Notes under the pieces: model-generated
Databases searched by the model: none
What the model was told of the DNA's origin: nothing
Seen by the model: only the letters and a program-made list of their open reading frames with translations
Made by a program: the position numbers and the translations under genes
Part shown: one piece after another, positions 1-4,989 of the stretch
Position numbering within the stretch: position 1 is the first letter of the stretch
How the letters are laid out: every line of letters begins with the position of its first letter
Assembly (NCBI GenBank): GCA_902489945.1
Contig: CABUBZ010000099.1
Span: 1-5,385, forward strand
DNA: 5,385 nt
Reading direction: 5' to 3'
From: an uncultured Collinsella sp.
Lineage (GTDB): Bacteria; Actinomycetota; Coriobacteriia; Coriobacteriales; Coriobacteriaceae

Positions 1-43
1 GGAAAGAAGCTGCGCCGCGGGGGAGGCGACCCAAATGGCTTTC

Positions 44-160
44 TCATATCGTCTTTTTCTGCTTCGAGCACTGCTTGAGTGCCTCGGTAAGTCCGATAAG
101 CGCTGTGAGGAGCGAGACCAAAGCGGTCAGGAGCTTCACGAAATCAATCAAATCGGTCAT
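44..160 (-). CDS. 38-aa hydrophobic heptad-repeat peptide, candidate type I toxin-like membrane peptide
   Basis: The frame runs from an ATG at 160-158 to a TGA at 46-44 and encodes 38 residues. The peptide starts MTDLIDFVK, has a hydrophobic helix at about residues 4-28 built on heptads (LLTALVS at 10-16, LLTALIG at 17-23, then a looser LTEALKQ), and ends in a basic tail rich in Lys and Gln (KQCSKQKK, 29-36). The main support for translation is the SD: GGAGGTGAT, nine consecutive bases complementary to the 16S 3' end, ending four bases before the ATG. Size and layout (one membrane-type helix, then a Lys-rich tail) match type I toxins and holin-like peptides such as the BsrG/TxpA group, but I see no clear sequence identity to a named family, so the function is inferred. 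A LexA-like box upstream suggests DNA-damage induction. A small amphipathic regulatory or structural peptide is the alternative. Downstream I see only a weak 4-bp GC hairpin (about 10-27). Confidence 0.6.
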   Translation of the reverse strand: MTDLIDFVKLLTALVSLLTALIGLTEALKQCSKQKKTI

Positions 161-164
161 GGGC

Positions 165-174
165 ATCACCTCCC
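165..174 (-). promoter_or_regulatory. Near-perfect Shine-Dalgarno of the small peptide gene
   Basis: Read on the minus strand this is GGGAGGTGAT, containing nine consecutive bases complementary to the 16S rRNA 3' end. It lies four bases before the ATG at 160. Such an extended match is unusual and strongly favours this minus-strand frame over the overlapping plus-strand frame at 35-268. Confidence 0.7.
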
Positions 175-186
175 GTCGCATGGAGG
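169..186 (-). promoter_or_regulatory. SD-sequestering hairpin in the leader of the small peptide
   Basis: On the minus-strand transcript CCTCC (186-182) can pair with GGAGG of the SD (173-169) across an 8-base loop. The upstream segment GGGC-AGC-GCCC, ending at 185, forms a competing hairpin that uses two of the same C residues, so the two folds cannot coexist. One hides and the other frees the SD. Translational occlusion of this kind is common in type I toxin mRNAs. Seen here by eye only; no folding energy was calculated. Confidence 0.4.
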
Positions 187-224
187 GCGCTGCCCGGCAC
201 ATGGAACTGCCGTCAACAACAGCT

Positions 225-264
225 ATTCTACCAAATTACAGCTAAAAATACGAATATATGTTCG
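225..264 (-). promoter_or_regulatory. Extended -10 promoter of the small peptide gene
   Basis: Reading leftwards on the minus strand, TGGTAGAAT gives an extended -10 (TGn plus TAGAAT, 5/6 to TATAAT; hexamer at 230-225). The -35 is poor: the best is TTCGTA, 18 bases upstream at 254-249, inside the LexA-like box. Transcription would begin near 218, leaving a leader of about 57 bases that holds the SD hairpin. The region is locally AT-rich compared with its surroundings. Confidence 0.45.
251..264. promoter_or_regulatory. LexA-like operator (SOS box)
   Basis: CGAATATATGTTCG differs at one base from the perfect palindrome CGAACATATGTTCG, which fits the LexA/DinR box of Bacillus and Actinobacteria (CGAAC-N4-GTTCG). 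It overlaps the -35 region of the leftward promoter, the position expected for a repressor site. No lexA or other SOS gene is visible in the window. That LexA binds here is inferred from the motif alone. Confidence 0.55.
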
Positions 265-374
265 ATAATAACAGTAGCGCGATTCTCTCAATGGACGGCT
301 ATTCGCGGGGGTTTCAGAAGGTCGCGCTGGGCGATTGGGGCCGGCCGTGCATTCCTTCGTTACCGTAAACCCGT
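265..374. other. Intergenic stretch with no visible gene
   Basis: I see no frame with a credible ribosome binding site and no clear repeat in this part of the gap between the LexA-like box and the next promoter. A rightward SOS target of the box is not apparent. Confidence 0.4.
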
Positions 375-403
375 TTGATTAACCACCCCTCTGTAGGTAC
401 ACT
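375..403 (+). promoter_or_regulatory. Sigma-70 type promoter upstream of the exonuclease
   Basis: TTGATT (375-380, 4/6 to TTGACA) and TACACT (398-403, 4/6 to TATAAT) are separated by exactly 17 bases. Predicted transcription start is near 410, just before a strong hairpin. If it drives the exonuclease at 622, the leader would be about 210 bases long. Confidence 0.4.
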
Positions 404-413
404 GCTATCGATG

Positions 414-448
414 GGCCCGGGATGACCTCTGATTCAAGTCACCGGGCC
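414..448 (+). promoter_or_regulatory. Strong leader hairpin, possible 5' structure or small RNA element
   Basis: GGCCCGG (414-420) pairs perfectly with CCGGGCC (442-448). After a 2-base bulge, TGAC (423-426) pairs with GTCA (438-441), leaving an 11-base loop. It begins only a few bases after the predicted start site. The following bases (TCAATCTATTTC) are moderately T-rich but not a proper U tract, so this may be a leader structure, an attenuator or the body of a short RNA rather than a classical terminator. A second, smaller hairpin (AGAGCG/CGCTCT, 473-489) follows. Confidence 0.4.
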
Positions 449-604
449 TCAATCTATTTCATGCATTTGAATAGAGCGGGCGGCGCTCTTGGGATCGCCT
501 GTATGACGCGTGCCTGGCGCATGGCATTGCGCCCTGCTTTCATGTCCGCACGGGCGCTTATCCTTACGACAATGTAGCCGCCTATGTAACGAGCGGCAGT
601 TGAC

Positions 605-613
605 GGAGAAAGG
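605..613 (+). promoter_or_regulatory. Ribosome binding site fixing the GTG start of the exonuclease
   Basis: GGAGAAAGG ends eight bases before the GTG at 622. It is the only purine-rich SD-like stretch near the start of this frame, which supports the non-ATG start. Confidence 0.5.
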
Positions 614-621
614 CCCCAGCT

Positions 622-1356
622 GTGCCAGACAAAAAGACGCCGGGTATTTCGGCTATCGATACAACGAACTTTGCGCGCCATATTGTGCTCGACTTTGAGT
701 TCGCGCCGGTGCCAAAGCTGCGCCAGCGCCGCGGGCTGCGCAATGAGATTATCGAGGTCGGCGCCGTCAAGCTCGATAACCGCGGCAACGTGATGGGCGA
801 GTTCTCGCAATTTGTGCAGACGGAATATGCCGAAGGCGTTGCGCATCCCGTCCGCGAGCTCACGGGGATATCGGCTGTGGACACCGCGATGGCCGATCCG
901 CTCTACATGGTGATCAAAAGGCTCAGCGATTGGATCGGCCGCTACTCCGCTCAGGTGATCTGTTGGAGCGGGACGGACCGGCGACAGCTTATGACCGAGT
1001 GCGCGGCGAAGCGCATCGATCTCGCCACCTTTCCTGCGGATTGGGCCGATTTGCAGGCGTTTTACACCTCGATCATGGACGTGAGTAGCCACGGGTGTGT
1101 CTCGTTGAGTGACGCGGCAACGTGGTTTGGCATCGATTTTGATGAGTCGACGGGCCATGCCCACAGCGCCCTCGCCGATGCGCGCGTGACCGCCAAGCTG
1201 CTCAAGCAGGTGATTGACGGGAAGTATCACGTGAGCCCGTGCGCGCAGGAAATCCGTCAACGATGGGGGATGGGCGAGCGAGCCCAGATGCGCCTTTCCA
1301 AGAAATGTCCAGAGCTGAGCGACCTGCTGCTGAAGCTGCGAGCGGAGGGGAGGTAG
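622..1356 (+). CDS. DEDDh-family 3'-5' exonuclease (RNase T / DnaQ fold)
   Basis: A 244-residue stand-alone exonuclease domain starting at GTG. All three DEDDh motifs are visible: Exo I in IVLDFEF (Asp24, Glu26), Exo II around CWSGTDRRQL (Asp119), and Exo III in HSALADA (His181, Asp186). The supporting blocks NEIIEVGAVKLD (41-52) and LTGIS (80-84) match the fold. Family members use two metal ions to remove nucleotides from 3' ends of DNA or RNA. Architecture and length are closest to the KapD/ERI-1-like stand-alone exonucleases, not the polymerase epsilon subunit. The substrate cannot be read from sequence; RNA 3'-end trimming is a reasonable guess. Residues from about 205 to the end are a short basic C-terminal extension. 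Codon use is less biased than in the lyase at 3703, suggesting lower expression. The stop codon lies inside a 9-bp inverted repeat. Confidence 0.88.
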   Translation: MPDKKTPGISAIDTTNFARHIVLDFEFAPVPKLRQRRGLRNEIIEVGAVKLDNRGNVMGEFSQFVQTEYAEGVAHPVRELTGISAVDTAMADPLYMVIKRLSDWIGRYSAQVICWSGTDRRQLMTECAAKRIDLATFPADWADLQAFYTSIMDVSSHGCVSLSDAATWFGIDFDESTGHAHSALADARVTAKLLKQVIDGKYHVSPCAQEIRQRWGMGERAQMRLSKKCPELSDLLLKLRAEGR

Positions 1357-1390
1357 GACATTTGGTGTCGTATATGGATCGAATGTCCTA
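1354..1390. repeat. 9-bp perfect inverted repeat at the exonuclease stop codon
   Basis: TAGGACATT (1354-1362) is exactly mirrored by AATGTCCTA (1382-1390) with a 19-base spacer. It includes the stop codon TAG. There is no T tract, so it is a poor intrinsic terminator. The right arm and next bases (TGTCCTATTT) resemble the reverse complement of the 33-bp repeat units further on (TGCCTATTT), hinting at the same repeat family. Confidence 0.45.
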
Positions 1391-1463
1391 TTTGGCGGGT
1401 AGCAGGCAAGACGGTTTGCTAAGCAAGCGAACCTCGCGGGCGCTTGGGCATGTCGAAAGGCAT

Positions 1464-1594
1464 ACAGAAGAAGTGTCGAAATCAGCCGTCTGAAAGTACG
1501 GAAAAGTGTCGAAATAGGCACCTTAAAACTTCGGAAAAGTGCCGAATTCGACAGTCAAAATATCGGAAAAGTGCATCTGGATGACAAATCGCCT
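1464..1594 (+). repeat. Four degenerate 33-bp tandem repeats
   Basis: The core CGGAAAAGTGTCGAA recurs with AGTG at 1472, 1505, 1538 and 1570, giving spacings of 33, 33 and 32 bp. Units are about 1464-1496, 1497-1529, 1530-1561 and 1562-1594. The first is divergent at its left end and the last loses similarity after its core. The 33-bp period is both three DNA helical turns and eleven codons. Read from an ATG at 1450, one frame stays open to 1584 (44 codons, Lys/Arg/Cys-rich, with EKCR recurring every 11 residues), but it has no SD and the 32-bp unit breaks the phase. I therefore call this a repeat, not a gene. Protein-binding sites or a decayed coding repeat are both possible. Confidence 0.6.
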
Positions 1595-1644
1595 CGTAGA
1601 AGCTGGTGTCAGGCATACGCCGTCCCAGCAACCCTCAGCCCTCG

Positions 1645-2649
1645 CTAGTCGTCGTCTCCGTCGTTGGGGTCGCCCTTGAGGGTGTTGATGTCCAGGTACT
1701 GGTTGTCGTCCTCTGCTTTCTGCGTTTCCGATTCGGACGCGGTGGGGCCGCGGAACAGTTGGAATCCCTCAAACGCGATCACGCCGAGCAGAGCGATGAT
1801 GATGGCGATAAAGACAACCTTTGCCGCCTGCGAAAACTCCGAAAAGCGCGGCGGTTCTTCTCCGGTGTGGTAATCGGCAGTACGCTTATCGTCGGTGCCG
1901 TGGGTATACGACGATGCCGAGGCTGCCCTTACGCTCGCTTGGTTGTAATCGGGAGCGGGCGCGGCGGCAAACGGGTCACGAGAATAGCCGCGCGACGTTT
2001 GGCCATAATCCTCGGTTTCGATGCGGCCGGCGCGAGGCTGTTCGCTCGGGCGGTTGGCATATGCTGCAGTGTTGTCGTATGCGGAGTTGCGTTCCTCGGC
2101 AGCTGCAAATAGCGGGTTGACCGGAATGTCGAGCGCCGGCATGCCGCCCGAGGTTTCGTCCAGATCTGCCGCCGCCCAGGAATCAAAGGCAAACTGGCGG
2201 TTGGAAAGATCATCCAGATCCATGACAGGCGGCTCGAGATCGGGCTCGGGAGCCGTGTATGCCGACTGCTGCGGGGCGGCGTAGCGAATCGTGCTGTCTG
2301 CCGTGGGGCGCTGTGCCGCTGCAGCGAGAAACGCCGCCGTCTCGGACGGATCGCTAGCAGGACGGGGTGCAGTGGCGGCTTTACGCGTCGCCTGTACGAT
2401 GGGACGGGTGGCAAAGTCGTCCGCGGGCACGGATGCCGGCGCGGGCGTGGCAGAAGGTGTGGGCTTTGCACTTGTCGGGCGAACTCCGCCGCCCATGAGT
2501 TCCTCGGCGGTCCAGGGGCGGTCGCTCATCACGTCGTCGAGGCTCAGCGCAAAAAGGCCCTCTTCGCCCTCGTCAAACGCGTGTTTCGCATGCCTGGCAC
2601 CAGAAGCGGTGCCTCCGCGGCCGTTGCGTGATGCGTTGCTCGACCCCAT
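1645..2649 (-). CDS. Pro/Ala-rich protein with single C-terminal transmembrane segment, unknown function
   Basis: I do not recognise this 334-residue protein. The start chosen is the ATG at 2649, because an AAAGGAT ribosome site lies about nine bases upstream. The in-frame ATG at 2682 has no SD and falls upstream of the likely transcription start. In order: a Gly/Ser/Arg-rich N-terminus (1-25); an acidic, ordered-looking motif EEGLFALSLDDVMSDRPW (29-46) followed by TAEELMGGG; a long low-complexity Pro/Ala/Thr/Ser region (56-140); a short motif around DLDDLSNRQFAFDSW (144-158); more disordered sequence; one hydrophobic helix (about 276-298, VVFIAIIIALLGVIAFEGF); and an acidic tail ending in DDD. 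No signal peptide is visible, so the long N-terminal part is probably cytoplasmic and tethered by the C-terminal helix. The conserved-looking short motifs suggest a scaffold that binds partners. Reading frame, codon use and a promoter support a real gene. Confidence 0.75.
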   Translation of the reverse strand: MGSSNASRNGRGGTASGARHAKHAFDEGEEGLFALSLDDVMSDRPWTAEELMGGGVRPTSAKPTPSATPAPASVPADDFATRPIVQATRKAATAPRPASDPSETAAFLAAAAQRPTADSTIRYAAPQQSAYTAPEPDLEPPVMDLDDLSNRQFAFDSWAAADLDETSGGMPALDIPVNPLFAAAEERNSAYDNTAAYANRPSEQPRAGRIETEDYGQTSRGYSRDPFAAAPAPDYNQASVRAASASSYTHGTDDKRTADYHTGEEPPRFSEFSQAAKVVFIAIIIALLGVIAFEGFQLFRGPTASESETQKAEDDNQYLDINTLKGDPNDGDDD

Positions 2650-2684
2650 CTTGTTCCATCCTTTCGAAATACTCACATTCATCG

Positions 2685-2713
2685 ATTATATGGAACTTGC
2701 CTTGCGGCCGACT
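2685..2713 (-). promoter_or_regulatory. Promoter of the tail-anchored protein gene
   Basis: A perfect TATAAT reads on the minus strand at 2690-2685. No good -35 lies 17 bases upstream (AGTCGG). The predicted start near 2677 puts the ATG at 2649 downstream and the alternative ATG at 2682 outside the transcript. Confidence 0.45.
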
Positions 2714-2765
2714 CTCTGATTCGTGCATTCCAGAACTCGTGCCCAAAAGGGGAGGGGTGTAGGCG

Positions 2766-2787
2766 CGCCGGCTATTTGTCGCCGGCG
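2766..2787 (-). terminator. Hairpin across the regulator stop codon, possible weak terminator
   Basis: CGCCGGC and GCCGGCG form a perfect 7-bp GC stem with an 8-base loop (2773-2780) that contains part of the regulator's stop codon. No U tract follows on the minus strand, so it may be a transcript-end stabiliser or a factor-dependent end and not a classical intrinsic terminator. Confidence 0.3.
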
Positions 2788-3425
2788 GCAGCCTTTGCCT
2801 CGTTGAGGTAGCTATAGAAGCTGTACTTAGAGATGCCAAAGAACTCGCAGGCACGCTCGCTCGACTTGGAGATGAGGAAGGCGCCGCGACGGTCGAGGTA
2901 GCCAATGGCGCGGATGCGCTCGTCTTTGGTCATGAGCGCCGCGGGCTTGCCCACAAACTGTTCGCACTCGCGCAGCAGGTCTTCGAGCAGATCGCCGATG
3001 TTTTTGGTAATGGGCTCGGGCTCGGTGTAGCCCGTGCTGCCGGTGCCGGTAAAGGCATCGAGCGAGCGCTCAAATGCCTTCATGAGCGTAATGTCAAAGT
3101 TAATACCCAAAATGCCGACGGGCTTGCCCTCGTCGTTGCGGATAAAGATGGTCGAGGACTTGAGCAGCTTGCCATCAGCGGTTTTGGTGAGGTATGGCTC
3201 GCGGTCGTGCACGTCGGCGGTGTCCTCGTGCATGGACTCAAGCACAATATGGCTGGGGCCGTCTCCCAGTTTGCGCCCGCTGACGTGGCCGTTTTCGATC
3301 ACTACGATGGAGTGGTCCACGTCCTCGGTCTCCAGGTCGTGGACGACGACTTCGCAGTTGGGACCAAATTGGAGCGTCAAGCCGTGTGCAAGGCGCTTGT
3401 AAAACTCAATCTGTGCGGGGGTCAT
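2772..3425 (-). CDS. YheO/DauR-type PAS-HTH transcriptional regulator
   Basis: A 217-residue protein. Residues about 5-118 match the YheO-like PAS domain, with hallmark stretches CEVVVHDLE (24-32), KSSTIFIRNDEGKPVGILGINFD (89-111) and a following short helix. A Thr/Gly/Pro linker leads to a C-terminal helix-turn-helix (about 155-211), where ERACEFFGISKYSFYSYLNEA (190-210) is the DNA-binding core. The family includes DauR, which controls D-arginine catabolism, and YheO; members typically sense a small metabolite and regulate adjacent amino-acid catabolism genes. AGGAAGG lies five bases before the ATG at 3425. The gene is divergent from the diaminopropionate lyase, with a 277-bp gap holding two matching inverted repeats, so regulation of ygeX/ygeY is the obvious inference. 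The ligand is unknown; diaminopropionate or a purine-derived intermediate is plausible. Confidence 0.88.
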   Translation of the reverse strand: MTPAQIEFYKRLAHGLTLQFGPNCEVVVHDLETEDVDHSIVVIENGHVSGRKLGDGPSHIVLESMHEDTADVHDREPYLTKTADGKLLKSSTIFIRNDEGKPVGILGINFDITLMKAFERSLDAFTGTGSTGYTEPEPITKNIGDLLEDLLRECEQFVGKPAALMTKDERIRAIGYLDRRGAFLISKSSERACEFFGISKYSFYSYLNEAKAAAGDK

Positions 3426-3484
3426 GGGTGCCTTCCTAAAAATTAGTTTGGGCTCACTTTGCCATAAACCCCACTTGTTCGCAA

Positions 3485-3508
3485 ATAACGAAAGCGTCGC
3501 TGCGTTAT
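3485..3508. promoter_or_regulatory. Regulator-proximal dyad ATAACG...CGTTAT
   Basis: ATAACG (3485-3490) and CGTTAT (3503-3508) are perfect arms around an inner AGCG-T-CGCT dyad (3493-3501). It has a different sequence from the two ygeX-side sites. It may bind a second factor or take part in autoregulation of the leftward gene. Confidence 0.35.
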
Positions 3509-3544
3509 GTAACCGTTCGTCGGCGAAAAGGTACCGATTACGGC

Positions 3545-3559
3545 AACAAACAATTTGTT
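3545..3559. promoter_or_regulatory. Operator-like inverted repeat 1 (AACAAA-CAA-TTTGTT)
   Basis: Perfect 6-bp arms with a 3-bp spacer. Its reverse complement, with flanks (CTAACAAATTGTTTGTTGCC), closely matches site 2 on the plus strand, so the two sites look like oppositely oriented copies of one recognition sequence. Confidence 0.5.
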
Positions 3560-3595
3560 AGGTTTGCCAATCAAAAAGTGTGATAGAACAGTGCT

Positions 3596-3610
3596 AACAA
3601 ACTTTTTGTT
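3596..3610. promoter_or_regulatory. Operator-like inverted repeat 2 (AACAAA-CTT-TTTGTT)
   Basis: Same arms and spacer length as site 1, with centres 51 bp apart (about five helical turns), so proteins bound at both would lie on the same DNA face. Candidate binding sites for the adjacent PAS-HTH regulator. Confidence 0.5.
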
Positions 3611-3702
3611 TGGCATCCACATAAAAGTTCAGTCGCATGAATGGGAATGGACTGGAACGCGTATGCGGGGGCCGGCAAGAGAGAACTTAAGGAGTTCACC
3701 GT

Positions 3703-4917
3703 ATGGCCGATAAGATCCAGTGGGCGGGCAACACGATGCCCAAGAGCGATGACAAGCACTTGGGAATCATGAGCCTCGACCACGTGAAGAAGGCCCGTGC
3801 CTTCCACCAGTCGTTCCCCCAGTACACCGTCACTCCGCTTGCCCGCCTGGATGGCCAGGCCGCGCGCCTGGGCCTGTCCAACCTGTGCGTTAAGGACGAG
3901 AGCTATCGCTTTGGCCTCAACGCCTTTAAGGTTCTGGGCGGTTCGTTTGCCATGGCCAATTACATTGCCGACGAGACCGGCAAGGACGTTGCCGAGTGCA
4001 CCTTCGATTACCTGACCTCCGATCAGCTTGCCAAGGACTTTGGCCAGGCTACCTTCTTTACCGCCACCGACGGCAACCATGGCCGCGGCGTGGCATGGGC
4101 TGCCAACAAGCTGGGCCAGAAGGCCGTCGTGCACATGCCCAAGGGTTCCACCAAGCCCCGCTTCGATAACATCGCCGCCGAGGGCGCCACGGTGACCATC
4201 GAAGAGGTCAACTACGACGAGTGCGTGCGCATGGCCGCCGCCGAGGCCGATGCCTGCGAGCGCGGCGTCATCGTTCAGGACACCGCCTGGGAGGGCTACG
4301 AGAAGATTCCGTCTTGGATCATGGAGGGCTACGGCACCATGGCTTCCGAGGCTGCCGAGCAGCTGCGCGAGATGGCCATCAACCGCCCGACGCACGTCTT
4401 TGTCCAGGCTGGCGTGGGCTCGCTGGCCGGCGCCGTGGTGGGCTACTTCACCAACCTGTATCCCGATAACCCGCCCACCTTCGTTGTGGTCGAGTGCGCG
4501 CCTGCCGCCTGCCTGTACAAGGGCGCTGCCGCCGGCGACGGCGATCCGCGCATCGTGGACGGCGACATGCCCTCCATCATGGCGGGCCTGTGCTGCGGCG
4601 AGCCCAACATCCTGGGCTGGGATATCCTGCGCAACCACACCACTGCCTTCGTGTCCTGCCCCGACTGGGTCACCGCTCGTGGCATGCGCACCCTGGGCGC
4701 TCCCGAAAAGGGTGACCCGCGCGTTATCTCCGGCGAGTCCGGCGCGGTGACCACCGGCCTGGTCGAGACCCTCATGCTCGATCCCGAGTACGCCGAGCTC
4801 AAGGAGCTCATCGGCCTGGACAAGACGAGCTCCGTGCTCTGTTTCTCCACCGAGGGCGACACGGATCCGGATCAGTACCGTCGCATCGTCTGGGAAGGCG
4901 AATATCCCACTTGCTAA
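3703..4917 (+). CDS. ygeX: Diaminopropionate ammonia-lyase (PLP-dependent)
   Basis: A 404-residue fold-type II PLP enzyme (EC 4.3.1.15) that converts 2,3-diaminopropionate to pyruvate and two ammonia in the cytoplasm. Visible landmarks: VKDESYRFGLNAFKVLGG (63-80), with Lys76 as the Schiff-base lysine; TDGNHGRGVAWAA (122-134), with Asp123; VQDTAWEGYEKIPSWIMEGY (191-210), with Asp193; the phosphate-binding loop QAGVGSLAGA (235-244); and the C-terminal STEGDTDPDQYRRIVWEG. These align throughout with Escherichia coli YgeX (about 398 residues), in which the matching lysine and two aspartates act in catalysis. The protein is full length, with a 4-residue insertion before the TDGNHG block. AAGGAG lies eight bases before the ATG. 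Codon use is strongly C/G-ending, consistent with high expression. The gene is followed after 72 bp by ygeY and is divergent from its probable regulator. In several gut bacteria this enzyme belongs to an anaerobic purine/uric-acid breakdown cluster. Confidence 0.95.
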   Translation: MADKIQWAGNTMPKSDDKHLGIMSLDHVKKARAFHQSFPQYTVTPLARLDGQAARLGLSNLCVKDESYRFGLNAFKVLGGSFAMANYIADETGKDVAECTFDYLTSDQLAKDFGQATFFTATDGNHGRGVAWAANKLGQKAVVHMPKGSTKPRFDNIAAEGATVTIEEVNYDECVRMAAAEADACERGVIVQDTAWEGYEKIPSWIMEGYGTMASEAAEQLREMAINRPTHVFVQAGVGSLAGAVVGYFTNLYPDNPPTFVVVECAPAACLYKGAAAGDGDPRIVDGDMPSIMAGLCCGEPNILGWDILRNHTTAFVSCPDWVTARGMRTLGAPEKGDPRVISGESGAVTTGLVETLMLDPEYAELKELIGLDKTSSVLCFSTEGDTDPDQYRRIVWEGEYPTC

Positions 4918-4922
4918 TACTG

Positions 4923-4949
4923 GGCGGAGTAAATAGGTATCGCTCCGCC
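4923..4949 (+). promoter_or_regulatory. Intercistronic hairpin between ygeX and ygeY
   Basis: GGCGGAG (4923-4929) and CTCCGCC (4943-4949) pair perfectly with a 13-base loop. There is no U tract, so it probably does not end transcription. It could protect the upstream message or set the ygeX to ygeY expression ratio. Confidence 0.4.
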
Positions 4950-4989
4950 ACCCCACAGGTAGATTCCTTCGTTTGAAAGGTTATGAACA

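Larger units (their letters stand above)
3426..3702. promoter_or_regulatory. Divergent control region between regulator and ygeX
   Basis: The 277-bp gap contains three inverted repeats (described separately) but no convincing sigma-70 promoter. TTGCCA at 3564-3569 is a fair -35, but no good -10 lies 16-18 bases after it. The promoter for either side may therefore depend on an activator or an alternative sigma factor, or simply be missed by eye. Confidence 0.5.

Noticed and set aside
35..268. Plus-strand 77-codon frame preceded by GGGGGAGG
   Set aside because: It has an SD-like stretch at 19-26, but its composition is not protein-like in the second half. It runs antisense to the small peptide gene with the far better SD and ends across the LexA-like box and promoter.
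542..577. Short leader peptide frame (ATG at 542)
   Set aside because: Eleven codons with no SD and no run of regulatory codons; nothing distinguishes it from chance.
454..1521. Minus-strand 355-codon frame
   Set aside because: It is antisense to the exonuclease, whose three catalytic motifs are intact. The frame has no SD and no recognisable domain; GC-rich third positions keep it open.
1450..1584. 44-codon Lys/Arg/Cys-rich frame through the 33-bp repeats
   Set aside because: No SD, and the 32-bp last spacing breaks the 11-residue phase, so I list the region as a repeat and leave coding as a question.
1464..1594. CRISPR array
   Set aside because: The units are degenerate throughout with no constant repeat of 24 or more bases and no distinct spacers, and no cas gene is present.
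2650..2682. Longer start (ATG at 2682) for the tail-anchored protein
   Set aside because: No SD precedes it and it lies upstream of the transcription start predicted from TATAAT at 2690-2685, whereas the ATG at 2649 has a well-placed AAAGGAT.
2291..2719. Plus-strand 142-codon frame
   Set aside because: Shadow of the Ala/Pro-rich minus-strand gene, with no ribosome site; it also covers that gene's promoter.
3571..4956. Minus-strand 461-codon frame
   Set aside because: Antisense shadow of ygeX. The Gly/Ala/His/Val-rich repeats are typical of the reverse complement of a GC-biased gene, and it would cover the operator sites.
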